Below, piece by piece: positions 26,301-33,808 of a DNA stretch of 64,000 nt; the stretch's first letter is position 1; each line of letters begins with the position of its first letter. A model generated the notes under the pieces. The model had not been told where the DNA came from. It ran no database searches and worked only from the letters and a program-made list of their open reading frames with translations. The position numbers and the translations under genes were made by a program. Origin of the DNA: Nostoc sp. 'Peltigera membranacea cyanobiont' N6 (GTDB lineage Bacteria > Cyanobacteriota > Cyanobacteriia > Cyanobacteriales > Nostocaceae); contig NZ_CP026681.1 in NCBI RefSeq assembly GCF_002949735.1, forward strand, positions 7,718,501 through 7,782,500, read 5' to 3'.

Positions 26301-26843
26301 GTGAGTGCAGAAAGTTTAGAAATTGCTAAAACCTTCTACCAGACGGGAAAAATTGCCTTTGAAAATGGGCGATACCGTGAAGCCGTAGAAAATTTAGAAA
26401 AGGCCAGCGCCCTTTTAGCTCGAAATTCTCGCCTTGGTGGTGAAGTAGAAATTTCTTTGGTGACAGCTTATGAAGCGGCTGGACGCACGGATGATGCGAT
26501 CGCTCTTTGCGAAAGACTCAAACGCCATCCATATCTTGAAACCAGCAAACAAGCGCGACAGATGCTTTACATCTTAAAAGCACCAAAGCTGAAAAGACCC
26601 AGTGAATGGATGACCCAAATCCCCGATTTGGGCAAACTACCTGATAATGAACTCAAAATTTCTGTACCTGTTAAACCTACTAAATCTTCTGTGCAGCAGA
26701 AGCCTAAACCTACGGAGCCAGAATTTGTTGACCTCAGTCAGGTCAATACCAGAGATAATCGCTTTATCTGGGTGGCGCTAATTGCCATTGGTTTAACCAT
26801 CTCGTACTTGGTTTGGTTGAATTTTTCAGGAACCCCTGGCTGA
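26301..26843 (+). CDS. TPR-containing protein with C-terminal membrane anchor
   Basis: 180 residues from a GTG start. Residues 1-90 hold two to three tetratricopeptide-like repeats (AKTFYQTGKIAFENGRYREAVENL; LVTAYEAAGRTDDAIALCERL). A Pro/Lys-rich linker leads to one C-terminal hydrophobic segment (FIWVALIAIGLTISYLVWL), so the repeats face the cytoplasm as a tail-anchored scaffold. The DUF3153 gene starts 27 bp downstream; this pairing suggests a shared envelope role. Confidence 0.75.
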   Translation: MSAESLEIAKTFYQTGKIAFENGRYREAVENLEKASALLARNSRLGGEVEISLVTAYEAAGRTDDAIALCERLKRHPYLETSKQARQMLYILKAPKLKRPSEWMTQIPDLGKLPDNELKISVPVKPTKSSVQQKPKPTEPEFVDLSQVNTRDNRFIWVALIAIGLTISYLVWLNFSGTPG

Positions 26844-26869
26844 TACCATGTTGACTTTTGGGAAAATTT

Positions 26870-27757
26870 ATGGTTTCAACTTCTTCAATTTTCGGAAAGA
26901 TTTTCTTGTGGTTCATCAGACCATTTAGTTTTGTATTCACACTGAATGGTCGAAATCGGATAAAGCACGTCTTTCCCAGGCGAAATCCTATTCTGTGGCT
27001 AGTGCTGTTAACATCACTGTTACTGACTGGCTGTGTTAAGTACGATGTGGGGCTGAACTTTGATAATTCAAATAGTGGCGAACTAGTACAGCATATTAAG
27101 TTAGGAGAACGGCTAACCAGTTTTAGTGGCGATTCTGTATACGAATGGTTAAACAGTATAGAACGCCGCGCCCGTCAATTAGAAGGTAAAACGCAGCGAG
27201 TTTCCCAAGAAGAAATCATCGTTACAATTCCTTTTAGTAGTGGTACGGAATTGCAAGAGAAGTTCAACGAATTTTTTAACCCCCGCGCAAATCAAACTTC
27301 TGAGTCTGTGCAGAGCAAATCTGACTCAGAACTGCCGAAAATCGAATCAAATGTCCTTTTGGAACAGAATTATTTTTTACTTTTAGTCCGAAATCGATTG
27401 ATTTATGATTTGGATTTGCGATCGCTGTCTCTAATTGCCAGCAAAGGTAATGTTCTGGCTAATGCTGGTTCAATTCTCGACTTGGAATTTAGCTTGAAGA
27501 CTCCTTGGGGAGCCAAAAATATTCAACTAACTGAAACTGCCATTGAACCAGAAAAAAATGGCAATCAACTGCTGTGGAAACTCCAGCCTGGTCAACTTAA
27601 CCACATAGAAGCGGTTTTCTGGCTTCCCAGTCCTCTTGGTATTGGTGCGTTGTTAATTATCCTGTTTGTCTGGGGAGGATTGTACTTGAGATACAATTTC
27701 ATGCCAGATCCCAGAATTCAGTTTCCTCCCAAAACAGCAGCTATTCAAGAACAGTAG
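26870..27757 (+). CDS. DUF3153 membrane lipoprotein-like protein
   Basis: 295 residues from the ATG at 26870 (an in-frame TTG lies 12 bp upstream). A hydrophobic segment ends in LLLTGCVKYDVGLNFDNSNSG, matching the DUF3153 start and a possible lipid-modified Cys. The C-terminus has a second hydrophobic stretch (GIGALLIILFVWGGLYLRY). The family is conserved in cyanobacteria and chloroplast-bearing organisms; function unknown. Probably co-transcribed with the TPR gene and ended by the hairpin at 27786. Confidence 0.8.
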   Translation: MVSTSSIFGKIFLWFIRPFSFVFTLNGRNRIKHVFPRRNPILWLVLLTSLLLTGCVKYDVGLNFDNSNSGELVQHIKLGERLTSFSGDSVYEWLNSIERRARQLEGKTQRVSQEEIIVTIPFSSGTELQEKFNEFFNPRANQTSESVQSKSDSELPKIESNVLLEQNYFLLLVRNRLIYDLDLRSLSLIASKGNVLANAGSILDLEFSLKTPWGAKNIQLTETAIEPEKNGNQLLWKLQPGQLNHIEAVFWLPSPLGIGALLIILFVWGGLYLRYNFMPDPRIQFPPKTAAIQEQ

Positions 27758-27785
27758 ACTATTCATCTGTTCAATATTGCCAGTT

Positions 27786-27814
27786 AAGCCGATGTATTCT
27801 CCATCGGCTTTTTT
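27786..27814 (+). terminator. Rho-independent terminator
   Basis: Stem AAGCCGATG / CATCGGCTT (27786-27794 and 27802-27810), 7-nt loop, then TTTT. Textbook terminator 29 bp after the DUF3153 stop. Confidence 0.85.
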
Positions 27815-27899
27815 AGATCGACTTTGTGCAATTGGCTATACAGTATTAGCACATTTAGAAAAATTAGCGATCGCAAGCGGCGGAAGGCGGAACTGCTTC

Positions 27900-28018
27900 A
27901 TATCATGTCCGCTTGATTGCTTATTAAACCCGAATAACCCCACCCCCAACCCCTCCCCGCAAGCGGGGAGGGGTGTAATGACTGTGGTTAGCATAACTAA
28001 CTTATGCGGACATGATAT
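27900..28018. repeat. Inverted-repeat element with GC-rich core
   Basis: Perfect 13-bp ends ATATCATGTCCGC (27900-27912) and GCGGACATGATAT (28006-28018) enclose a CCCCTCCCCGCAAGCGGGGAGGGG hairpin core (about 27951-27974). Non-coding; no other gene is visible between the terminator and nuiA. Confidence 0.7.
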
Positions 28019-28308
28019 CACGAGTGTAGTATTGTCTATTTGATATACTCGTTTATCAACCGCTACTCGATATTTTGGTCGGAGTTGAGGAGCAATTAAA
28101 TCTGCGATCGCAATAATTAATCGACATAAATCTGCTTGCGAATTTTAGTTGACATAATTCAAATTATATGATTTAGATATTTTTAGTAAGGTGCGATCGC
28201 TTCAGCGTTGCTTTCTTCCACTAGAAATACAATAGTTAATATCTCTCTCTTTCGGCTTCCCACCTTGCTACTGGCTGAATGATACAGTATGAGCGTTGCT
28301 AGAAACTG

Positions 28309-28707
28309 ATGACTATGAGCGGTGAGATTGGCGAAAAACTGAAGGAAGCTAGTAGTGGCTTGTTAATGATGAGCGAGTCGGATTACCCTTTCGAGGTTGT
28401 TCAGTGGGAAGGTGCTGCACCTGCAACACAGGAGAAGATATTACAGCTAACAGGCTCTCAATACTTGCCAGTAGAAGTAGTAGACTTAGATTATCTCTTT
28501 CGTAATTGTGCATTTGAGCAAGAGTGGCACAATGAATTACAGAAAAAAGATGTTAAAAAATTTCAAACACTTGTCCAAACGCTTAAAGATAATCTTAGGA
28601 ACATCAGCGTTTATCGTGTTGGACAAATAAATATTGACGCTTATATCATAGGAGAAACTAAAGACGGTGACTTAGCTGGAGTAGTAACAAAACTGGTTGA
28701 AACCTAG
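28309..28707 (+). CDS. nuiA: NuiA-like inhibitor of sugar-non-specific nuclease
   Basis: 132 residues. The sequence matches the Anabaena NuiA pattern: LKEASSGLLMMSESDYPFEV at the N-terminus, the VVDLDYLFRN block, VQTLKDNLRNISVYRVGQ and the C-terminal LAGVVTKLVET. NuiA blocks NucA by inserting its last residue (Thr) and nearby acids into the active site; the terminal ET is conserved here. The next gene, on the opposite strand, encodes a NucA-type nuclease, so toxin and inhibitor genes sit end to end. Confidence 0.9.
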   Translation: MTMSGEIGEKLKEASSGLLMMSESDYPFEVVQWEGAAPATQEKILQLTGSQYLPVEVVDLDYLFRNCAFEQEWHNELQKKDVKKFQTLVQTLKDNLRNISVYRVGQINIDAYIIGETKDGDLAGVVTKLVET

Positions 28708-28735
28708 TAAGCGCATTGAGAATTTATTGAAAATA

Positions 28736-28765
28736 AAAGCCTAGTCATCTATGCCACTAGGCTTT
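28736..28765. terminator. Two-way terminator between nuiA and nucA
   Basis: Stem AAAGCCTAGT / ACTAGGCTTT (28736-28745 and 28756-28765), 10-nt loop, with CTCGTTTTTT on one side and a T-run on the complementary strand on the other. Confidence 0.8.
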
Positions 28766-28787
28766 CTCGTTTTTTAAATTATCCAAC

Positions 28788-29627
28788 TTATAAATTATCG
28801 ACTCGTGCTTCTATTACAGACTGAATAGATGTTGAAACTTGTGAGAGAAAATTGTATCCAGTTAGGGATTCTAATGAGTCAACGCTAACCCGATAGTTTC
28901 TCCAATTCGCTGTTCGTACCCCTTGGGTGTTGGGAATATTGACAGCAATGACTCTCGTGCTGGTTGTCACTCCAGCCAGACCAGAACCTGGAGTATCTAA
29001 TACAACAATAATTTTCCAGGTTCTGTTAGGGACTTGAACCTTTCCATTAGCTATTGTATAGAACGTTCCATTAGAACCAGTACCGCCCATTCCATATCCA
29101 CCAGAAATGATGTAGAGTTCTTTACCCTGTCCTACTAAAGTTCTGGCATAATCCTCTAGGGTTGCCCAAATTCCCTGATTGTTATCTGGGGCTTGAGCAA
29201 TCATATTGCTCATTAAAAAGGTGGCAGAATTATTTGTAACGCTATTAGTCCGATCGGCACTAGGTGTCATGTGGCCGCGATCGAACCCACTTCCACTAAA
29301 ATCGGTAGATTGAACTTGATAACACCCAGAAGGAAGTGTTGTATCAGCCCGAAAAGTATCTTGTCTTGATGTACTACCTAACCAACTACTATTCAACTGC
29401 CAAGACACCCAATTTGGTCTACCGATTCCGCAGTTGTAACCAATTACATATTGTGGTTTTACCAACAAGTAGTTATTTTGGCTAGAAGTTCCAGCGCTGC
29501 TGGGGTTGCCAAGTGTTAGGTGAACGCTTACTGATGACTGCGCTGGTACAATCTGTGCCAGCCCAATTATAAATAAAACCACCGTCACAAATGGCAGTAG
29601 AAACTTGAAAATCTTGGTTTTTTTCAC
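28788..29627 (-). CDS. nucA: DNA/RNA non-specific endonuclease, NucA type
   Basis: 279 residues. Signal peptide (residues 1-30, ending IVPAQS). The beta-beta-alpha-metal active site FDRGHMTPSADR has the catalytic DRGH at 116-119 (His119 as base), and the metal-binding Asn lies in MIAQAPDNNQGIW. Two Cys (66, 102) may pair. It would be secreted or periplasmic and degrade DNA and RNA for nutrients or defence. Length equals Anabaena NucA. The inhibitor gene lies immediately opposite. Confidence 0.92.
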   Translation of the reverse strand: MKKTKIFKFLLPFVTVVLFIIGLAQIVPAQSSVSVHLTLGNPSSAGTSSQNNYLLVKPQYVIGYNCGIGRPNWVSWQLNSSWLGSTSRQDTFRADTTLPSGCYQVQSTDFSGSGFDRGHMTPSADRTNSVTNNSATFLMSNMIAQAPDNNQGIWATLEDYARTLVGQGKELYIISGGYGMGGTGSNGTFYTIANGKVQVPNRTWKIIVVLDTPGSGLAGVTTSTRVIAVNIPNTQGVRTANWRNYRVSVDSLESLTGYNFLSQVSTSIQSVIEARVDNL

Positions 29628-29950
29628 GTTTTTGTACTTTTGATTACAAAAGCAGTGTCCAAGTTCTTCGTTTCAATATCAAGCATTCAGTGATACAAAA
29701 ATAAAGATTTTTTAATGGTACGTATGTTGTGACAGAATACCGGAAATCTTTATTTAGCAAGAGTTACGAATCGAAAATCTACTTTTTTAATGCGCGATGG
29801 CTCGAACTTTTACATCTCTACACCAAGATTCAAACATCTCATCCAACTTATCCTTAGCAATTAAGTTTGGTGCGATCGCCTAGGTGCAAAAATCTTTTCT
29901 CTATGTCGTAAAATTTTTACTGTAAAAAAAACAAATATTTTATTTCAAGC

Positions 29951-30145
29951 ATGAATGAATCACAAACTTGGTATATTGTCAAACATTCTGCTGGTAATTG
30001 CGAAATCGTCCCCAGCGACAAAGTTGCGGACGAGAATCTAGAGATTCTAGAAAGTATAGAACAGTGGGGGCCTTTTAGTTCCGAAGGAGAAGCGATCGCT
30101 CGGCGTGTCGGACTTATTAGGGCTGGAAAGTGCCAACCAGTTTAA
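29951..30145 (+). CDS. Small conserved-looking hypothetical protein
   Basis: 64 residues: WYIVKHSAGNCEIVPSDKV, then EQWGPFSSEGEAIARRVGLIRAGKC. The pattern of a small beta-rich protein with a GPFSSEGEAIARRVGLIRAGK end recurs, as far as I recall, in cyanobacterial genomes; function unknown. The 29628-29950 region upstream shows only AT-rich DNA and one GCGATCGC. Confidence 0.65.
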   Translation: MNESQTWYIVKHSAGNCEIVPSDKVADENLEILESIEQWGPFSSEGEAIARRVGLIRAGKCQPV

Positions 30146-30147
30146 GG

Positions 30148-30185
30148 TAGGAGTAGAGACGCGATTAACCGCGTCTCTACTCCTA
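30148..30185. terminator. Perfect hairpin between convergent genes
   Basis: 16-bp perfect stem TAGGAGTAGAGACGCG / CGCGTCTCTACTCCTA (30148-30163 and 30170-30185), 6-nt loop. Directly follows one gene's stop and precedes the other's end. The GAGACGCGATTAA core is also a common dispersed repeat. Confidence 0.75.
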
Positions 30186-30202
30186 AATTTATTCTTAACA
30201 GT

Positions 30203-31486
30203 TCATTTTTCTGCTGTGGGTGTGCCCTTTGCAGCAATCTTTTTACCTATTACTTCCACTGCTTTCGCGAATTGTGGGTCTGCTAGGGTAGCAAGTTTGT
30301 CGCGCCCGTGCAGCCATAATTCCTGCATCTGCTCTTTGGTCAACTCTACCTTCACATCTGGATTAATGCCTTTATGATTAATATCTGTACCGTTGGGGGT
30401 ATAGTAATGAGCAATTGTTACCGCCAATCCTGAGCCATCTTCCAAGGGACGTACCGATTGCACTAATCCCTTACCAAAGGTTTGAGTTCCAACCAAAGTA
30501 GCACGCTTGTTATCCTTCAAAGCTCCTGAAAGGATTTCACTCGCACTGGCTGAACCTTTATCTACCAGCACCACCAAAGGTTTATTCGTCAAGGCGCGTC
30601 CATTCGCCTCTTCTTTTTCTGCCTCTCCTTGGCGTTCAACGGTGGAGACAATCTTACCTTTATTTATCCACATTCGGGCAATGTCTACACTGGAGAACAG
30701 TAAGCCACCCGGATTACCACGGAGATCCAGAATATATCCAGCTACCTTTTTGCTTTCTAAATCCTTGATAGCAATTTGCATTTCTTTACCAGCATTAGCG
30801 CTGAACTGGTTCAAGCGAATGTAGCCAAGATTACCTGCTGGAGTTGACTTTTGGGAATATTTAACTGGATGAATTTCAATCCGCGCCCGTTTGATATTAA
30901 ATTGTTTTGTCTGACCGTCGCGCTGAATCGTTAGGCTGACTTGGGTTCCTGCTTCACCTCGAATTAGGGATACTGCTTGATTCGTATCCATCCCCTTGGT
31001 ACTTTTGTCGTTGATTTTGAGGATGACATCTTTTGCCAAAACACCAGCTTTAAATGCTGGTGTATCTTCGATTGGCGCAATTACAACCAGTTGCTTGGTT
31101 TTTTCATCCTGACTAATCGTGATCCCGATTCCTGTAAGTTCTCCAGAGGTATCCACTTGCATACTCTTAAATTCCTCTGGGTCCATAAATCGGGTGTATG
31201 GATCTTGTAGCTTTTTCAGCATTTCCCGAATGGACTTATATGCTTCCTGCTGATTACTGTAGGACTTGCTTAAATACTCCTTACGAACAGCCTGCCAATC
31301 TACCTGATTAAAAGTACCGTCTACATATTGGCGTTGAACAATTTGCCAAACTTCATCTACTAATTCTTTGGGACTTGCTTTAAATAAAGCCTGACCTCGC
31401 GAGTGAATGCCAAGGCTAGTAACTGCGATCGTGGAGAGTGTCACTGCCGTAGCACCCAAAACAAGCCTACTTTTTGTAATCACCAT
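30203..31486 (-). CDS. C-terminal processing peptidase (S41, CtpA type)
   Basis: 427 residues from the ATG at 31486 (MVITKSRLVLGATAV...), which starts directly with an export signal; the frame extends 15 codons further upstream. A PDZ domain (about 100-185; SGELTGIGITISQDE) precedes the S41 core with the catalytic Ser in VDKGSASASEILSGALKD and Lys in QTFGKGLVQ. Such enzymes trim exported proteins; CtpA in cyanobacteria matures the D1 protein of photosystem II. Several Ctp paralogues exist, so A, B or C cannot be assigned here. Confidence 0.92.
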   Translation of the reverse strand: MVITKSRLVLGATAVTLSTIAVTSLGIHSRGQALFKASPKELVDEVWQIVQRQYVDGTFNQVDWQAVRKEYLSKSYSNQQEAYKSIREMLKKLQDPYTRFMDPEEFKSMQVDTSGELTGIGITISQDEKTKQLVVIAPIEDTPAFKAGVLAKDVILKINDKSTKGMDTNQAVSLIRGEAGTQVSLTIQRDGQTKQFNIKRARIEIHPVKYSQKSTPAGNLGYIRLNQFSANAGKEMQIAIKDLESKKVAGYILDLRGNPGGLLFSSVDIARMWINKGKIVSTVERQGEAEKEEANGRALTNKPLVVLVDKGSASASEILSGALKDNKRATLVGTQTFGKGLVQSVRPLEDGSGLAVTIAHYYTPNGTDINHKGINPDVKVELTKEQMQELWLHGRDKLATLADPQFAKAVEVIGKKIAAKGTPTAEK

Positions 31487-31637
31487 AATGACAGCTGCGT
31501 CAGAGGGAAAATATATAGTCAGTATGCTCAATCTAACACAGGCTACTACTGTACAGACTGAGTATGCATTCTTAATTTAAACAAAATACTTGACAATCTG
31601 GCGACATTAGTTGTTAATCAACACAAAAGTTTTAAGA

Positions 31638-31734
31638 ATTGGGGATTGGGGAAGGTGGGGCCCCCTCTGGGGATAAGGGGTAATGGGGATTGGGTATTAA
31701 TTTAGTTATTCTTTCTCTCCCTGCCCCCTGCTCC
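31638..31734. repeat. GGGGATTGGGG / CCCCTGC repeats
   Basis: Degenerate GGGGATT heptamers on one side and CTCCCTGCCCCCTGCTCCCC on the other fill the gap before the ispG stop; the arms are partly complementary. Confidence 0.65.
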
Positions 31735-31736
31735 CC

Positions 31737-32963
31737 TTAAGGTTCTACCCAGCGTTCATCTGCCTTAATGAGGTTAATTAATTCCTCCACACCTCTGTCT
31801 TCTGGGACTTTTTTAATTTCTTCTCGACCACGATACAAGGAAATGTAACCAGGTGTTTTGCCAACATAACCATAGTCGGCATCTGCCATTTCACCGGGGC
31901 CGTTGACAATACAACCCATAACTGCGATGTCCAACCCAGTTAGATGTTTAGTGGCTTCCCGAACTTTGTGCAGAACTTCTTCTAGGTTAAACAAAGTGCG
32001 TCCACAAGAAGGACAAGCTACGTATTCCACCATCGTTTTTCGCAATCCCAAAGCTTGAAGAATGCTGTAGCAGACGGGAATCTCTTTTTCTGGTGCTTCT
32101 GTTAGTGAGACGCGAATTGTATCGCCAATGCCATCAGCAAGTAAGGTAGCAATACCAGCCGTAGATTTAATTCGCCCGTATTCGCCATCACCGGCTTCGG
32201 TAACGCCTAAATGTAGCGGATAATCCATACCCAGTTCATCCATTCGCTTGGCGATAAGGCGATAGGCGGCTAGCATCACAGGTACTCGTGAAGCTTTCAT
32301 CGAAATTACCAAGTTGCGGAAATCCAAGGATTCACAGATGCGGATGAATTCTATGGCAGATTCCACCATTCCTTCTGGGGTGTCACCGTAGGTAAATAGC
32401 ATCCTCTCGGCGAGGGAACCGTGATTTACCCCAATTCGCATCGATTTACCTTGATCGCGCAAAGAAACTACCAGAGGTTCTAAGGTTTCGCGGATTTTAT
32501 CGCCAATCTCGTCAAATTCGGTTTTAGTATATTCGGTTCGATTGACGTTGGGCTTTTCAAAGACATATAACCCCGGATTAATCCGCACTTTTTCTATGTG
32601 CTTGGAGACTTCCACGGCGATTTTTAGTCCGTTGTGATGGACATCAGCCACAATGGGCACGTCTTGGTAAGTTTTAATTAATTTTTGTTTAATTTCTGCT
32701 AAAGCTTTAGCATGAGCCATACTCGGCACCGTGACACGGACAATTTCGCAGCCAATTTCGTGCAGACGACGAATACCAGCCACGGAACCATCAATATCAA
32801 GGGTGTCTTCGTTAATCATTGACTGCACCACAACGGGATAGCCACCGCCAATGGTGACATTTCCTACCTTTACGGGGCGGGTTTTACGCCGCTTGATAGT
32901 TGTATCAAAGGTAGGTTGGCTTGATGTGATGCTTGAAGTGTTGACTGTGGGCAGAGTTTGCAT
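31737..32963 (-). CDS. ispG: 4-hydroxy-3-methylbut-2-enyl diphosphate synthase
   Basis: 408 residues. GcpE/IspG signatures: RRKTRPVKVGNVTIGGGYPV near the start, PIVADVHHNGLKIA, and the iron-sulphur Cys in VACPSCGRTLF and VMGCIVNGPGEMADADYG. It converts methylerythritol cyclodiphosphate to HMBPP in the MEP pathway, using ferredoxin in cyanobacteria. ispD of the same pathway is 13 kb away. No operon partner. Confidence 0.96.
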   Translation of the reverse strand: MQTLPTVNTSSITSSQPTFDTTIKRRKTRPVKVGNVTIGGGYPVVVQSMINEDTLDIDGSVAGIRRLHEIGCEIVRVTVPSMAHAKALAEIKQKLIKTYQDVPIVADVHHNGLKIAVEVSKHIEKVRINPGLYVFEKPNVNRTEYTKTEFDEIGDKIRETLEPLVVSLRDQGKSMRIGVNHGSLAERMLFTYGDTPEGMVESAIEFIRICESLDFRNLVISMKASRVPVMLAAYRLIAKRMDELGMDYPLHLGVTEAGDGEYGRIKSTAGIATLLADGIGDTIRVSLTEAPEKEIPVCYSILQALGLRKTMVEYVACPSCGRTLFNLEEVLHKVREATKHLTGLDIAVMGCIVNGPGEMADADYGYVGKTPGYISLYRGREEIKKVPEDRGVEELINLIKADERWVEP

Positions 32964-33808
32964 AACCTGATTAGGTAAATTTGCTGTAGATCAAATATCA
33001 GATTTAATAAATCTCTGTTTCCCAGATTGCCACAGGTGGTGGCTCTTTTGGTGATTAGGTAGAAAAAAATCAATAACACAGCACAACAGATCAAGAGCGA
33101 TCGCTGAGTTATACATATTATCAGCAATGCCAATGATTTTATGAACCAACGGTCAATACCTGTTATTCATTCAACAGTCAGATATGATATGCAGCGTCAA
33201 GATGAGGTGATGGCTTCCTTTAGGACTTAGATTGGTGTCCCAAGAGTTCGTAGAATATATCGAGCAATTTGGATTTACTTTTTGATATTCCCGAAGCGGT
33301 TTTTTGTATATTTTTCATCTAATTTCAGCTTTATCATCATTTTGTACTTTTTCAACCTCCTGGAACTCACATTAAATTCATGAAAATTTAGGTAATCATG
33401 CTATAGCTGCGGTCAAACCTAAGTTGTCATGATGTATTTAATCAGTATTTAAGCAAATTGAATTGCATATTAAGCTCTGCTGAATCATGCTCAAACCAGA
33501 TGAAGGCGCTCAGTATGAAGTATGTGATTGCCCATTCATGGACTTATCTAGATAAGTCAAATGGGTAATTAAATTTTAATTAATACTTTTTGATTCTGTA
33601 GTTAGTTCACTTTTTAGTAAGTGGACAAGGCGTTTAATTTATAAGTAATAGGCACGATATTACTTTGCTTGTATTGGAATTTAAACCAATATGATTTTTG
33701 TGTGAAGCATTTAAAACATCTTCCAAACGCAACATCTTTACATCCAGGACTAGTTACTTTTTCAGAGAGAGATTATGTTTACTTTCAATATTTGGAACCA
33801 ATTTAACT
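32964..33808. other. Intergenic region, 845 bp
   Basis: Long AT-rich divergent region between ispG and the RTX gene. No ORF with support, no repeat array, no recognised RNA. The frame of the RTX protein is open back to 33698, but only with a TTG start and unlikely sequence. Confidence 0.4.

Noticed and set aside
32870..33133. Minus-strand 87-codon frame over the ispG start
   Set aside because: Overlaps the ispG N-terminus in another frame, with no protein-like character.
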